The notes: generated by a model from the sequence alone, not told the origin. A DNA stretch of 64,000 nucleotides from Asticcacaulis excentricus (GCF_003966695.1 NZ_AP018827.1:2212501-2276500); one strand, 5' to 3'; numbered from the stretch's first letter, positions 1-9,142 are shown. Numbers and translations are program-made.

Positions 1-2
1 TT

Positions 3-2633
3 ATTGCCCGCACCGGCCCCTATGTGAATGCTGAGCTCACCGCAGGCGGCTTCCCCGGTTGGTTGCTTCGTCAGCGCGCCGAAGCCCGCACCGATGATCC
101 GCTGTTTCTGGCCGCTACCGATGAGTGGATGACGCAGATCAACGCCATCATCGCGCGGCATCAGATCACCAACGGCACCGGCAATATCATCGCCTACCAG
201 CTCGAAAACGAGCTGGGCAAGGTCGAGCCGAAGCACGTGCGTCAGATGGAGCATCTGGCCAAAAAAGCGCGCGCCGACGGCATCACTGTGCCCTTCTTCC
301 ACAATGCGGCCGGGCGTCTGCCAGACTGGACGCCGAAGGATTCGACCGCGCCGTGGGCCAATCCGGGGCCGACGGACATCTATGCCTTTGACGGCTATCC
401 GGGCGGCACCTGTAATGTTCATGCTGATCCGTCAGGCCCCAACAAGGCGCCCGACTGGGGCATATATGGGACGACCCCGCCGCGCATCGGCTCTCTGTCT
501 TCGCCCAAAACGCCCGGTTTTGCGGCGGAACTGGGCGGCGGCTGGTTCGACTACTGGGGCTCGAACGGCACCTATGAATGCACGGCCAAGCGTCAGGGCA
601 AGGGCTATCAGCGCGTCTTTTATGGCACCAACCTGATCAACCGCATCACCATCCACAACGTCTATATGACGTACGGCGGCACCTCGTGGGGCTGGCTGGC
701 CGGACCGGTCGTCTATACCTCTTACGACTACGGCGCGGCCATTTCCGAAGACCGGGGCCTGCGCGAAAAGGCCTATGCGCTGAAGCAGCAGGGCATGTTC
801 GTTCAGGCGGCGGAACAGGTGCTGGCCGAAATGGACAAGGGCCCGGTGCTCAAGCCCTCGAACGACAAGATCAAGGTCTATCACAACATCAATCCGACGC
901 TGAAAACGCACATCCTGTTTGCGGTTCATAACCCGTCCGATGCCCTGACCGACGACAGTGCCACGTTTGAGCTGACGACGAAGGACGGCACCTACACCAT
1001 CCCGGTGCGCGTCAATGGTCAGGACGCCAAGATGCTGCTGGCGTCCTACGCCATGGAGCGTCAGCACCTCGTCTATTCCAACTCGGAAATCCAGACGCAT
1101 TTCCAGAATGGTGAACAGGACATTGCGCTGCTGCATGGCCGTGTCGGGGAGGCGGGGGAAACCGTCCTGCGCTTCTCGCAAGCGCCGAAGGTCGAGCTTC
1201 TGTCCGGTCAGGCGACGACGAAGTTTGATGCCAAAACCGGCGATCTGAAGATCAGCTATACGCATAGTGGCCTGATCCGTCTTCGGATTACGGATGGTGG
1301 CCGTGCGCCGCTGCTGCTCCTGATCGCCGATGAACCGACCAGTTTCAATTTCTGGCGTCAGGAGACGGCGGAAGGCCCCGTTCTACAAATGACGGCGGCA
1401 CTGGTGCGCGAAGCCAAGCTTTCGGGCGGTAAGCTCGACCTCTTGGGCGACACCATGACGGAATCGGCCCTGACGATCTGGGGCCCGAAGTCGGTTGAAA
1501 GCGTCACCTTCAATGGCGAACCGGTCGCCGTAACGGCGCAAAACGACGGCAGCCTGTTCAGCACCCAGCCCCTGCCGCGTCCGGAAAAGGTGACCCTGCC
1601 GGACCTCGCGCAGGTGGCGTGGACGCGCCGCATGGACAGCCCCGAAGCGCAGCCCGGCTTTGACGACAGCCAGTGGGTCAAGGCCGATAACCGCCCGACG
1701 GCAGCTCAGACCTGGACGACCACCGAACGCGGTCAGCCGACGCTGAGCATGAGCGATTACGGCTTCCACCACGGCGATGTCTGGTATCGCGGGCGCGTCA
1801 AAATCACCGATCAGACGGCGGATCAGCTTGAGCTGTTCTACGGCGCAGGCGGTGCCGGCATGATTCAGGTCTGGGTCGATGGCAAATATATCGGCCACCA
1901 CGAACACGATACGGGCCGTCAGTTCCCCGAAACCACCGACAGCGTGAAGTTCAAGCTCGACAAGCTGACGCCCGGTGAGCACGTGATTTCGGTCATGGTG
2001 CGCAACAATTCGCACAACTGGGACCTGATGGCCGATGACGCCCACCGCGAAGCGCGCGGCCTGATCGCCGCATCGCTGACCACGCGCGCTGGTCGCCGTT
2101 TTGCGGTGCCGATCGAATGGCGCATTCAGGGCAATAAGGGCGGCGAACAGATCGCCGACCTCGTCCGCGGTCCTCTGAACAATGGCGGCCTCTATGGCGA
2201 GCGCGAAGGCTGGTATCTGCCGGGTAAGCAGGACGGATGGGAGAGCGCAAGTCAGACTGCTGCCCCGCCGGCGGCGGGCACCTACTGGCTGCGCACGCAG
2301 TTCAAGCTCGACCTGCCCAAGGGGCATGATGTGCAGCTTGGCCTCAGCTTCGGCGATACGACGCAGCCGCGCTCGGACCGTGAAAACCGTGTGCTGATCT
2401 TCGTCAACGGCTGGAATATGGGGCAATTTATCGCCCATATCGGCCCGCAGCGCACCTTTGTCATCCCGCCGGGTATTTTAAACCCCAATGGCGACAATAC
2501 CATCGCTCTGGCCGTCACCACCGATGGCAAGCCGGAAAACGCGCTGGAGCCCGTTCAACTGGTTAACCTGCGTACCGCGCGCACGAGTGTTCCCCTCGAA
2601 ATCATGCCCGCACCCAATAAACTGCAACGCTAA
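3..2633 (+). CDS. GH35 beta-galactosidase, 5'-partial
   Basis: Removes terminal beta-galactose, here probably from the galactan side chains of pectin. The reading frame is open to the left window edge and codes for IARTGPYVNAEL just before the first in-window start-like codon (GTG at 24), so the true start lies upstream. IARTGPY matches the GH35 RPGPY block. The QLENELG stretch carries the expected acid/base Glu of the family, and the ELGGGWFDYWG stretch about 100 residues later carries the probable nucleophile Glu. The rest, about 600 residues, matches the long multi-domain beta-sandwich (jelly-roll) architecture of large GH35 enzymes. Any signal peptide lies outside the window. It ends 27 bp before a GH105 gene on the same strand, which suggests cotranscription. 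The family call is firm; the substrate is inferred from neighbours. Confidence 0.9.
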   Translation: MARTGPYVNAELTAGGFPGWLLRQRAEARTDDPLFLAATDEWMTQINAIIARHQITNGTGNIIAYQLENELGKVEPKHVRQMEHLAKKARADGITVPFFHNAAGRLPDWTPKDSTAPWANPGPTDIYAFDGYPGGTCNVHADPSGPNKAPDWGIYGTTPPRIGSLSSPKTPGFAAELGGGWFDYWGSNGTYECTAKRQGKGYQRVFYGTNLINRITIHNVYMTYGGTSWGWLAGPVVYTSYDYGAAISEDRGLREKAYALKQQGMFVQAAEQVLAEMDKGPVLKPSNDKIKVYHNINPTLKTHILFAVHNPSDALTDDSATFELTTKDGTYTIPVRVNGQDAKMLLASYAMERQHLVYSNSEIQTHFQNGEQDIALLHGRVGEAGETVLRFSQAPKVELLSGQATTKFDAKTGDLKISYTHSGLIRLRITDGGRAPLLLLIADEPTSFNFWRQETAEGPVLQMTAALVREAKLSGGKLDLLGDTMTESALTIWGPKSVESVTFNGEPVAVTAQNDGSLFSTQPLPRPEKVTLPDLAQVAWTRRMDSPEAQPGFDDSQWVKADNRPTAAQTWTTTERGQPTLSMSDYGFHHGDVWYRGRVKITDQTADQLELFYGAGGAGMIQVWVDGKYIGHHEHDTGRQFPETTDSVKFKLDKLTPGEHVISVMVRNNSHNWDLMADDAHREARGLIAASLTTRAGRRFAVPIEWRIQGNKGGEQIADLVRGPLNNGGLYGEREGWYLPGKQDGWESASQTAAPPAAGTYWLRTQFKLDLPKGHDVQLGLSFGDTTQPRSDRENRVLIFVNGWNMGQFIAHIGPQRTFVIPPGILNPNGDNTIALAVTTDGKPENALEPVQLVNLRTARTSVPLEIMPAPNKLQR

Positions 2634-2660
2634 CAGTACCTCTCCCAAGAGTTCTCTCTC

Positions 2661-3857
2661 ATGACCGCTCAGATCCTCAAAAAGCCCGTCAATACGAACA
2701 ATCAGGTCCTCACCCCGACCGACCCGTTCAACATCCATCCGCTGCTGCAACATCAGTCGGCGGCGCTGGATGCCGACCGTGACGATTACCGCCGGGCCAT
2801 CGACCTGCTGATCGATAATCTGATCCATATTGAGGACACGTCGGGTGAGTTTCTGCTGCGCCTGACCGATGGCCGCGTGATCGACACCAAGGCCTGGCAT
2901 GGCTTTGAGTGGACGCAAGGCATCGGCCTTTACGGCATGTACAAGGTCTGGGAGATGACCGGCGACAAAAAAGCCTGGGACATCATGATCAACTGGTTCG
3001 AGGACCGGTTCAAGGAAGGCTCGCCGTCGCGTAATATCAATACGGTCGCGCCCTTCTTGACGCTGGCCTACCTGTTTGAGCGCACCGGTGACCGCCGCTA
3101 TCTGCCCTATCTCGATGTGTGGGCGGAGTGGGTGTATAACGATCTTCCGCGTACGGAAGAAGGTGGCTTCCAGCACATCGTCTATAACAGCGTCAATAAC
3201 CAGCAACTGTGGGATGACACGCTGATGATGTCGGTCGTGCCGCTGGCCAAGATCGGCCTGCTGCTCAACCGTCCGCACTATGTCGAAGAGGCTAAGCGTC
3301 AGTTCCTGATCCATATCAAGTACCTGACCGACCGTAAGACCGGCCTGTGGTTCCACGGCTGGACCTTTGATGGCCGTCACAACTTCGCCAACGCCCTGTG
3401 GGGGCGTGGCAATTCGTGGGTCACCATCGTCATCCCGGAATTTATCGAGCTTCTGAATCTGCCGAAGGATGATGCCTTCCGTATGTTCCTGATCGAAACG
3501 CTGGAAGCGCAGGTCAAGGCGCTGGCGAAGGTTCAGGCCCCGTCGGGCCTGTGGCGCACCATTCTTGACGATGAAACCTCCTACGAAGAGGCCGCGGCCT
3601 CGGCGGGCTTTGCCTATGGCATACTCAAGGCCGTGCGTAAGGGCTATATCTCGCGTGAGTATGAGGCCATCGGCATCAAGGCCGCCAAGGCCGTGCGCGC
3701 CCATATCAACAGCGCGGGTGAGCTGACCCAGGTGTCGTTCGGCACGCCGGTGTTCAACTCCATTCAGGAATATAAAGACATCCCGCTGACTTCGATGCCG
3801 TTTGGTCAGGCCATGGCGCTGCTGACCATGGGCGAGTTCCTGTACCGGTTTATTTAA
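2661..3857 (+). CDS. GH105 (YteR-like) unsaturated rhamnogalacturonyl hydrolase
   Basis: A 398-residue protein with the (alpha/alpha)6-barrel pattern of GH88/GH105. Characteristic stretches are HGFEWTQGIGLYGMYK, QQLWDDTLMMSVVPLAKIG, LWFHGWTFDGRHNFANALWGRGNSW and YEEAAASAGFAYGILKA. Family members hydrate and cleave the delta-4,5-unsaturated uronic acid from oligomers made by pectate or rhamnogalacturonan lyases, using a conserved Asp; the WDDTLMM Asp is a good candidate. No N-terminal signal sequence is visible, so cytoplasmic action on imported oligomers is likely. The gene follows the GH35 gene and is followed by a strong hairpin. A second, diverged GH105 lies at 28411-29589, so the two probably differ in oligomer preference. 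Confidence 0.9.
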   Translation: MTAQILKKPVNTNNQVLTPTDPFNIHPLLQHQSAALDADRDDYRRAIDLLIDNLIHIEDTSGEFLLRLTDGRVIDTKAWHGFEWTQGIGLYGMYKVWEMTGDKKAWDIMINWFEDRFKEGSPSRNINTVAPFLTLAYLFERTGDRRYLPYLDVWAEWVYNDLPRTEEGGFQHIVYNSVNNQQLWDDTLMMSVVPLAKIGLLLNRPHYVEEAKRQFLIHIKYLTDRKTGLWFHGWTFDGRHNFANALWGRGNSWVTIVIPEFIELLNLPKDDAFRMFLIETLEAQVKALAKVQAPSGLWRTILDDETSYEEAAASAGFAYGILKAVRKGYISREYEAIGIKAAKAVRAHINSAGELTQVSFGTPVFNSIQEYKDIPLTSMPFGQAMALLTMGEFLYRFI

Positions 3858-3861
3858 CACG

Positions 3862-3893
3862 CACCTCCCCGGTTCAGGGGAGGTGGATTTTTT
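3862..3893 (+). terminator. Hairpin plus T-run after the GH105 gene
   Basis: CACCTCCCC and GGGGAGGTG pair perfectly around a 6-nt loop and are followed by GATTTTTT. It can serve as an intrinsic terminator. It is also the left part of a longer repeat-like region (3862-3999) with a second CCTCCC/GGGAGG hairpin and a GCCGTC-AA-GACGGC hairpin, related to the repeat at 50831-50977. Confidence 0.7.
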
Positions 3894-3999
3894 GGTGTGA
3901 GCCAAAAAAAGACGGTGGGGTTTAGGTCGGCCTGATCAGCCCCTTCCGTCGCCGTCAAGACGGCGATACCTCCCCCGCTAAGCAAGGGAGGTGGATTTT
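3862..3999. repeat. CCTCCCC-type intergenic palindromic repeat
   Basis: The whole gap between the GH105 gene and the transporter gene is filled by paired motifs: two CCTCCC...GGGAGGTGGATTT hairpins facing the same way, a GACGGTGGGGTTT block, and a GCCGTC/GACGGC hairpin. The same modules recur at 50831-50977 and, reduced to one hairpin, at 52167-52196. No coding potential is seen. The right hairpin also provides purine-rich sequence ahead of the transporter start. Confidence 0.6.
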
Positions 4000-4013
4000 G
4001 GGAGTGAAACGAT

Positions 4014-5627
4014 ATGGCCGAAGTGGCTCAGGTGCGTAAGCCAAGCTGGATCAACTACTGGGGCTGGGGATCGGGCGATATGCTCGGTGCCGGGGCTCAG
4101 GCCGTCATCACCGGCTGGCTGTTTTATTTCTTCACCAACTTCTGCGGTCTGAGCGCCATTGATGCCGGATTTATCCTTGGCCTGCCGCGTCTGCTCGAAG
4201 CCATTACCTGCCCGCTGATCGGCTATATCTCCGACAATCTGCGCCATACCTGGGTGGGGCGTAAAATCGGCCGTCGTAAGATCTTCCTGCTGATCACCAT
4301 ACCGCTGCTGCCGTCCTTTGCGCTGTTGTTCGTGACCGGACAGACCTTCTGGTACTATCTTTTCGTCTTCATCTTCTTCGAACTGCTCTACACCATGTTC
4401 CTCATTCCGTGGGAAACGCTCGCCGCGGAAATGACCAAGGATTACAAAGAAAAGGCCAAGTTCGCCGGCGCGCGGATGATCATTGCGCAGTCTTCCGCCA
4501 TCCTCGCCTCCTACCTGCCGACCTTCATTATCGACAATTTCGGGGGCAAGGATTCGCCGGACACCTTCCTGATCATGGCGACCATTTTTGGCCTTCTGTT
4601 CTCGCTGGTGGTGATTCTGGTGGTTGTCTTCTCGTGGGAGCGTCCGTACACGGAAGATGAAAAGCGGATCCAACCGCAACCCTTCAATGCCGCCGCCGCG
4701 TTGATGATCCCGGTCAACATGTTCCGCGACCTGTTCTCGACGCTGAAACTGCGCGCCTTTCGTCAGCACCTGTCGATCTATCTGGGCGGATACCTGTCGC
4801 AGGACATCTTCAACACCGCCTTCCCGCTGTTTGTGGCGACCGTTCTGGCGGCTGGGGCGACGCTGAGCAAGGGCGAAACCACGACGCTGATTTCGGGCAT
4901 GATGACGCTGATGTACATTGCGCAGCTCGTTTCGGTGATGATCGCCATTCAGGTGGTGATCAAGACGGGGCCGACCCTGGCCTATCGCATCGCCATCAGC
5001 TTTGTGGGCGCCGCGCTGTTGCTGTTCCTCGCCTTCTACTTCACCCAACCCGAAGGCATCGCGGCGGGTCTCGAAGGCCTCAATGGCAATCTGTTTGCCG
5101 CTTTCAGTCACTCCAATTTCGGCGTTGCCTTCTGGCTGATCGTGCCGATCATTCTGGCGGGTCTGGGTCGCGGTACGCTGAATTTTGTGCCGTGGTCGGT
5201 CTATAACTATCTGCCTGACATTGACGAGGCCGTCACCGGTCAACGTCGCGAAGGCATCTTCGCTGGGGTCATGACGTTGGTGCGCAAGGTGGCGCAGTCT
5301 GCGGCCATCGTGGCGACCGGCTGGATCATTAATCAGGGTGGTTATCTGGCGGCACCGAAGGACTCGTCCGTTGTCATCCAGCAGTCTCCGGAAGCTATCC
5401 ACACGATTGTGCTGGTCCTGATCGCCGGTCCGATCGTCGTAATGGTGCTGGGTATGATCATTTCGTGGAGCTTCGGCCTCAATGTCAGATCCCACGGCAT
5501 CCTTGTCCACGAGGTCGAGCGTTTGCGCGCCGGGGAAACCCAGCCGGAATCGGAGGAAAGCCGTCGTGTGGTTGAAGACCTGACCGGCTTCAAGTTTGAA
5601 AAACTTTGGGGCCGCTACAAGCGCTAA
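4014..5627 (+). CDS. GPH-family (MFS_2) sugar:cation symporter
   Basis: A 537-residue polytopic membrane protein of the glycoside-pentoside-hexuronide:cation symporter family. It shows about 12 hydrophobic segments and the N-terminal signature region, including WGWGSGD and GRRKIF after the second or third helix. Such transporters import galactosides, pentosides or (oligo)uronides with H+ or Na+. The position after GH35 and GH105 suggests galactoside or unsaturated-uronide uptake. The start at 4014 has GGGAG about 10 bases upstream. The C-terminal tail of about 60 residues is charged and cytoplasmic. Substrate cannot be read from sequence alone. Transcription probably ends at the split hairpin whose arms lie at 5638 and 5783. 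Confidence 0.85.
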   Translation: MAEVAQVRKPSWINYWGWGSGDMLGAGAQAVITGWLFYFFTNFCGLSAIDAGFILGLPRLLEAITCPLIGYISDNLRHTWVGRKIGRRKIFLLITIPLLPSFALLFVTGQTFWYYLFVFIFFELLYTMFLIPWETLAAEMTKDYKEKAKFAGARMIIAQSSAILASYLPTFIIDNFGGKDSPDTFLIMATIFGLLFSLVVILVVVFSWERPYTEDEKRIQPQPFNAAAALMIPVNMFRDLFSTLKLRAFRQHLSIYLGGYLSQDIFNTAFPLFVATVLAAGATLSKGETTTLISGMMTLMYIAQLVSVMIAIQVVIKTGPTLAYRIAISFVGAALLLFLAFYFTQPEGIAAGLEGLNGNLFAAFSHSNFGVAFWLIVPIILAGLGRGTLNFVPWSVYNYLPDIDEAVTGQRREGIFAGVMTLVRKVAQSAAIVATGWIINQGGYLAAPKDSSVVIQQSPEAIHTIVLVLIAGPIVVMVLGMIISWSFGLNVRSHGILVHEVERLRAGETQPESEESRRVVEDLTGFKFEKLWGRYKR

Positions 5628-5637
5628 GCCGCAAAAC

Positions 5638-5792
5638 AAACCCCCGCTTCGATGATACCAACGCCCGAAGATGCTAGCCGCATCCGGCCGTTGAAGACAC
5701 GAAACTGTCTCATATGTCTCAGGGACATGAGACAGTCTCGAATGGAATACCAAGGGTCATCTTCAATGACCCTTGGTATGAGGCGGGGGTTT
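5638..5792 (+). terminator. Terminator hairpin split by a repeat element
   Basis: AAACCCCCGC (5638-5647) and GCGGGGGTTT (5783-5792) are perfectly complementary but separated by 135 bases, of which 125 are the repeat element at 5655-5779. Taking the element out leaves a 10-bp GC-rich stem with a 9-10 nt loop followed by T residues, a normal terminator for the transporter gene or, on the other strand, for cimA. Confidence 0.65.
5655..5779. repeat. 125-bp structured repeat, copy 1
   Basis: The element begins ATACCAA and ends TTGGTAT (inverted termini). It contains three hairpins: an imperfect CAACG...CGTTG stem, a CTGTCTCAT/ATGAGACAG stem, and a perfect 14-bp stem at the right end (ATACCAAGGGTCAT with ATGACCCTTGGTAT). 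A copy of exactly the same length and orientation lies at 40325-40449. Differences between the copies often keep pairing, for example CTGTCTCAT/ATGAGACAG here against ATGTCTCAT/ATGAGACAT there. No reading frame of note is inside. Confidence 0.8.
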
Positions 5793-5812
5793 TCATTTCC
5801 GGCAGTCGGCGT

Positions 5813-7405
5813 TCAGCGCACCGCCACCTTCTGCTTGAGCAGGAACCACGTCACCGCATCGAACAGGGCGTCGTTTGAGGCATCAATCACGTTCGGGCTG
5901 ACCCCCAGCGTGTGCCAGGCGTGGCCGTCCGTATCGCGGCTTTCGATCACCACGCGGGTCAGGGCTGCGGTGGCGTCCGATGGTGTCAGGATGCGCACCT
6001 TATAGTCCGACAGGTGCATGGCCTTCAGTTCCGGATAGTGCGGCGTCAGGGCCTTGCGCAGCGCCTCATCCAGCGCATTGACCGGGCCATTGCCTTCGGC
6101 CACGGTCATCACGGTTTCCCCGGCGACCGACAGCTTGACAGTGGCCTCGGCCATCGTGTCCTGCGCGCCGGAGGCCTCAACGCGGCATTCGTTCAGCGCG
6201 CGATAGCTGAGGAGTTCGTAATAGCGCGGCAACTGCCCCAGAAGCCCGCGGGCCAGAAGCTCGAACGAGGCGCTGGCGTCTTCATAGGCATAGCCCATCG
6301 CCTCGCGGTCCTTGACGATCTTCACCAGCTCATTGACGCGCTCATCATCGGCGGCGACCGCAATGCCCATCTGCTCCAGACGGTTCAGCACATTGGCGCG
6401 GCCCGCCTTGTCCGAGACTAGGATCAGCCGCGTATTGCCGACCAGCGCCGGGTCGATATGCTCATAGGAGCGGCTGTCGCGCGCCATAGCTGAAACATGC
6501 AGGCCGCCCTTGTGCGCAAAGGCGCTCTTGCCGACATAGGCGGCGTGGCGGTTGGGCACGCGGTTCAGCCGGTCGTCGATCAGACGCGACAGCGAGCCAA
6601 TCTCCTTGAGCTGTTCCATCGACACGCCCGTCTCATAACCCATCTTGAGCATCAGGGTGGGGATCAGGGCGATCAGATTGGCGTTGCCGCAGCGCTCGCC
6701 AATGCCGTTGATCGTGCCCTGAATCTGACGCACCCCGGCCTCAACAGCGGCCAGCGAATTGGCCACGGCCTGCTCGGTATCATTATGGCAGTGGATGCCC
6801 AGACGCGCCTCAGGCAGCCTGGCCTTGACGTCGGAGACGATGCGATACACCTCGGACGGCATCGAGCCGCCATTGGTGTCGCACAGGATGATCCACTCCG
6901 CCCCGGCCTGATAGGCAGCCGTAAGGGCCTCCAGCGCATAAGCGGGATTGGCCTTATAGCCGTCGAAGAAGTGTTCGGCGTCGAAATGCGCCTCACGACC
7001 CTGCGCGATCATGTGGCTGAGCGAATCCCCAATCATTTTCAGGTTTTCGCTGGTCGAAACCTTCAGTGCCGTCTCGACCTGCCAGTCCCAGCTCTTGCCG
7101 ACCAGACAGACGGCCGGCGTGTTGGCGTTGAGAATGTCCTGAAGGCCCGGATCGTTTGAGGCCGAACGCCCGACGCGGCGCGTCATGCCAAAGGCCGAGA
7201 CCTTGGCAAAGCGCGTCTTCGGCACGCGCGCAAAAAAGGCGTCATCCGTGGGGTTGGCCCCCGGCCAGCCGCCTTCGATATAGTCGATGCCAAAGGCGTC
7301 CAGCGCCTCAGCAATCGCCAGCTTGTCGGCAACGGTGAAGTCAATCCCCTGCGCCTGCGATCCGTCGCGCAGGGTGGAGTCATAAAGATAGATACGCTCG
7401 GCCAT
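5813..7405 (-). CDS. cimA: (R)-citramalate synthase
   Basis: A 530-residue member of the alpha-isopropylmalate synthase/homocitrate synthase superfamily, of the CimA branch. It condenses pyruvate with acetyl-CoA to give citramalate, the entry to 2-oxobutyrate and isoleucine without threonine. The N-terminus has the LYDSTLRDGSQ metal- and substrate-binding motif. The TIM-barrel includes ILCDTNGG and GIHCHNDTEQAVANSLAAV (metal-binding HxH region), followed by GTINGIGERCGNANL. The C-terminal third resembles the LeuA-type allosteric dimer domain. The length fits CimA better than LeuA or NifV. It is convergent with the GPH transporter and transcribed in the same direction as the pseF operon, 104 bp downstream of pseF. 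Its role is unrelated to the surrounding catabolic genes. Confidence 0.9.
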   Translation of the reverse strand: MAERIYLYDSTLRDGSQAQGIDFTVADKLAIAEALDAFGIDYIEGGWPGANPTDDAFFARVPKTRFAKVSAFGMTRRVGRSASNDPGLQDILNANTPAVCLVGKSWDWQVETALKVSTSENLKMIGDSLSHMIAQGREAHFDAEHFFDGYKANPAYALEALTAAYQAGAEWIILCDTNGGSMPSEVYRIVSDVKARLPEARLGIHCHNDTEQAVANSLAAVEAGVRQIQGTINGIGERCGNANLIALIPTLMLKMGYETGVSMEQLKEIGSLSRLIDDRLNRVPNRHAAYVGKSAFAHKGGLHVSAMARDSRSYEHIDPALVGNTRLILVSDKAGRANVLNRLEQMGIAVAADDERVNELVKIVKDREAMGYAYEDASASFELLARGLLGQLPRYYELLSYRALNECRVEASGAQDTMAEATVKLSVAGETVMTVAEGNGPVNALDEALRKALTPHYPELKAMHLSDYKVRILTPSDATAALTRVVIESRDTDGHAWHTLGVSPNVIDASNDALFDAVTWFLLKQKVAVR

Positions 7406-7509
7406 GGCTCAGCTATAGCCTGACTTTGGGGGCGTCAATAAAATTCCAGCACCTGAACGGCAATTGCGCCGCCAAGTGTCTGAAATCGCGCTGTTCGTTT
7501 CTGCGATTA

Positions 7510-8202
7510 CTATTTCTCACCGGCTCTGAGGGCTGCGAACATCTGTTCGGCGACCTCCCAGTCTTCGGGTGTGTCGATATCGACGACCTCGGTGCGCGGC
7601 AGGATGACCGGGGCGGAATGAATCGAAAAGACGTCTTCGCCATTCAGCGCCGCCTCCGTCCAGCTCCAGTAGAACTGCGCCGCGTCGTGATAGGCGGGCA
7701 CGAGGTCCTGAGAGCGCGTCATGCGGTGTTCGGGCTGGAACATGGCTACCCCGCCCTCCGGCGTGACATAGAGGGCGCGCTGGATAGGGAAGGCGTAGCT
7801 GGTCACCGAAAAGGCGTGGCGCTTGCCCTGAAGCGCCTCCCAGCCCTCGATCAGGCGTTTGGCGGTCAGAAACGGGGCGGTGGCATAGAGGCAGCACAGG
7901 GCGTCGGGGCGCTCCCCCTGTGCGATCAGCCAGTCGAGGGCGTGGGCCATGACCGCGCCGGTCCCCGCATGGTCGTTGGAAAGTTCCGGCGGGCGCACAA
8001 ACGGCGTTTGCGCCCCGCAGGCGCGCGCCACTTCGGCGATTTCATCATCATCGGTCGATACGATGATGCGTTCAAACAGGCCGGACTCAACGGCCGCGCG
8101 GATCGAATAGCCGATCATGGGCTGCCCGAAGAAGGGCTTGATATTCTTGCGCGGGATGCGCTTTGACCCGCCGCGTGCCGGAATGATACAGACCCGTCTC
8201 AT
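7510..8202 (-). CDS. pseF: Pseudaminic acid cytidylyltransferase
   Basis: A 230-residue CMP-nonulosonate synthetase that activates pseudaminic acid (or a close nonulosonic acid) with CTP to give the CMP-sugar. The N-terminus IIPARGGSKRIPRKNIK is the diagnostic nucleotide-binding motif of the NeuA/PseF/LegF family. STDDDEIA follows around residue 50 and DIDTPEDW near the end. The PseF rather than NeuA assignment is supported by KRIPRKNIKPFFGQPMI and by the PseG homologue in the facing operon. Its ATG overlaps the stop of the upstream PhyH-type gene by 4 bp, so translation is probably coupled. PseB, PseC and PseI are not in the window and must be elsewhere. Confidence 0.88.
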   Translation of the reverse strand: MRRVCIIPARGGSKRIPRKNIKPFFGQPMIGYSIRAAVESGLFERIIVSTDDDEIAEVARACGAQTPFVRPPELSNDHAGTGAVMAHALDWLIAQGERPDALCCLYATAPFLTAKRLIEGWEALQGKRHAFSVTSYAFPIQRALYVTPEGGVAMFQPEHRMTRSQDLVPAYHDAAQFYWSWTEAALNGEDVFSIHSAPVILPRTEVVDIDTPEDWEVAEQMFAALRAGEK

Positions 8203-9128
8203 CGCAGAAAGACCTGATTGATGTAAGCGTCAAATCCGCCGGGATTGTCCATCACCGAGGCCTTCGGCGAATGCGGCGTGGCGTAGAGATTATACTGAAA
8301 CGCCAGCAGCAGACGCGGGCGCGACACGGGCAACAGCCCCTTATGAAAGCCATAGACGTCTTCCAAGAACCACGAGCCGGCGGGCGCGGTCAGCGTCACC
8401 ACCTTGTCGGCCCCGAAGGCCGCTTCGATATCGGCATCCGTCTGGGCCTTGCCCGTTTCGAGGATGGGGGAGCGATGAGAGCCGCGCACGAACACATGCG
8501 GGCCGGATTGGGCGTCGATGTCGGTCAGATAGTAGAAGAGTTTGACATTGCCGACGCAGTCGTAATCGCGATGGAACCGTTGAACGCCCTTGGCCGTGGC
8601 GCGGCCGGGGAAGGACCAAACGGCCCCGATATTGTCGAGAATAGGCCGCGCCCCCAGATACAGCTCGGCAGCCGCCAGAACGTCTGGATGGTTGGCTAAC
8701 GCTAGCGCGTGCGGGGCGCGGATCACCTCTTCGGGCGTGTAATAGCCAATATTGATGTCTTCGGACGGCACCTCATCCCAGCGAAACCGCCCCAGATGCG
8801 GGCGATAGGGGTCGTGGCAGGGCAGGTCGCGGAAATAGGCCGTGAGGTCGCTCAACACCTGCGCATCAATGGGTGGCTGAATGGCGGTAAAACCGTCTTC
8901 GCGCAGCTCCGCACACAGGGACTGCGCCAGAGGTGAGGGCGCAAGGTCGGGTGTACGAGGTTTAAAGTGACGGATGAGGCGGCTTACCCGTTGCCGACCG
9001 CGATAATCGAGCAGTGGCAACAGGTCGTAGGCAATATTGCGCCGGTCAGCGCGGGCGCGCGCGGCAAAATGCCGCCATGAGGGAACCCGCGTTTTCAGGC
9101 GCTCTCGCAATCCCGGCGTCTGAGCCAC
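8199..9128 (-). CDS. Phytanoyl-CoA dioxygenase (PhyH)-type Fe(II)/2-oxoglutarate oxygenase
   Basis: A 309-residue protein with a double-stranded beta-helix of the PhyH family. FHRDYD provides the proximal His and Asp metal ligands and GFHKG, about 90 residues later, the distal His. A following SRPRLLLAFQYN stretch can supply the 2-oxoglutarate-binding Arg. The first 90 residues are basic and not part of the core. Such enzymes hydroxylate acyl chains, sugars or amino acids. It sits between an acyl carrier protein gene and pseF in one operon and starts with GTG. In this context, hydroxylation of an acyl-ACP or of a nonulosonate derivative is plausible, but the substrate is unknown. Confidence 0.78.
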   Translation of the reverse strand: MAQTPGLRERLKTRVPSWRHFAARARADRRNIAYDLLPLLDYRGRQRVSRLIRHFKPRTPDLAPSPLAQSLCAELREDGFTAIQPPIDAQVLSDLTAYFRDLPCHDPYRPHLGRFRWDEVPSEDINIGYYTPEEVIRAPHALALANHPDVLAAAELYLGARPILDNIGAVWSFPGRATAKGVQRFHRDYDCVGNVKLFYYLTDIDAQSGPHVFVRGSHRSPILETGKAQTDADIEAAFGADKVVTLTAPAGSWFLEDVYGFHKGLLPVSRPRLLLAFQYNLYATPHSPKASVMDNPGGFDAYINQVFLR

Positions 9129-9142
9129 GGCGTCCGCCGGTC

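Noticed and set aside
2478-3905. 475-codon open frame antisense to the GH105 gene
   Set aside because: Same kind of shadow; the sense protein is a clear enzyme over the same span.
3978-5753. 591-codon frame antisense to the GPH transporter that begins in the repeat element
   Set aside because: Its start lies in the 125-bp repeat and its body mirrors membrane helices, giving an extremely polar, implausible protein. A similar start in copy 2 shows this is a property of the repeat.
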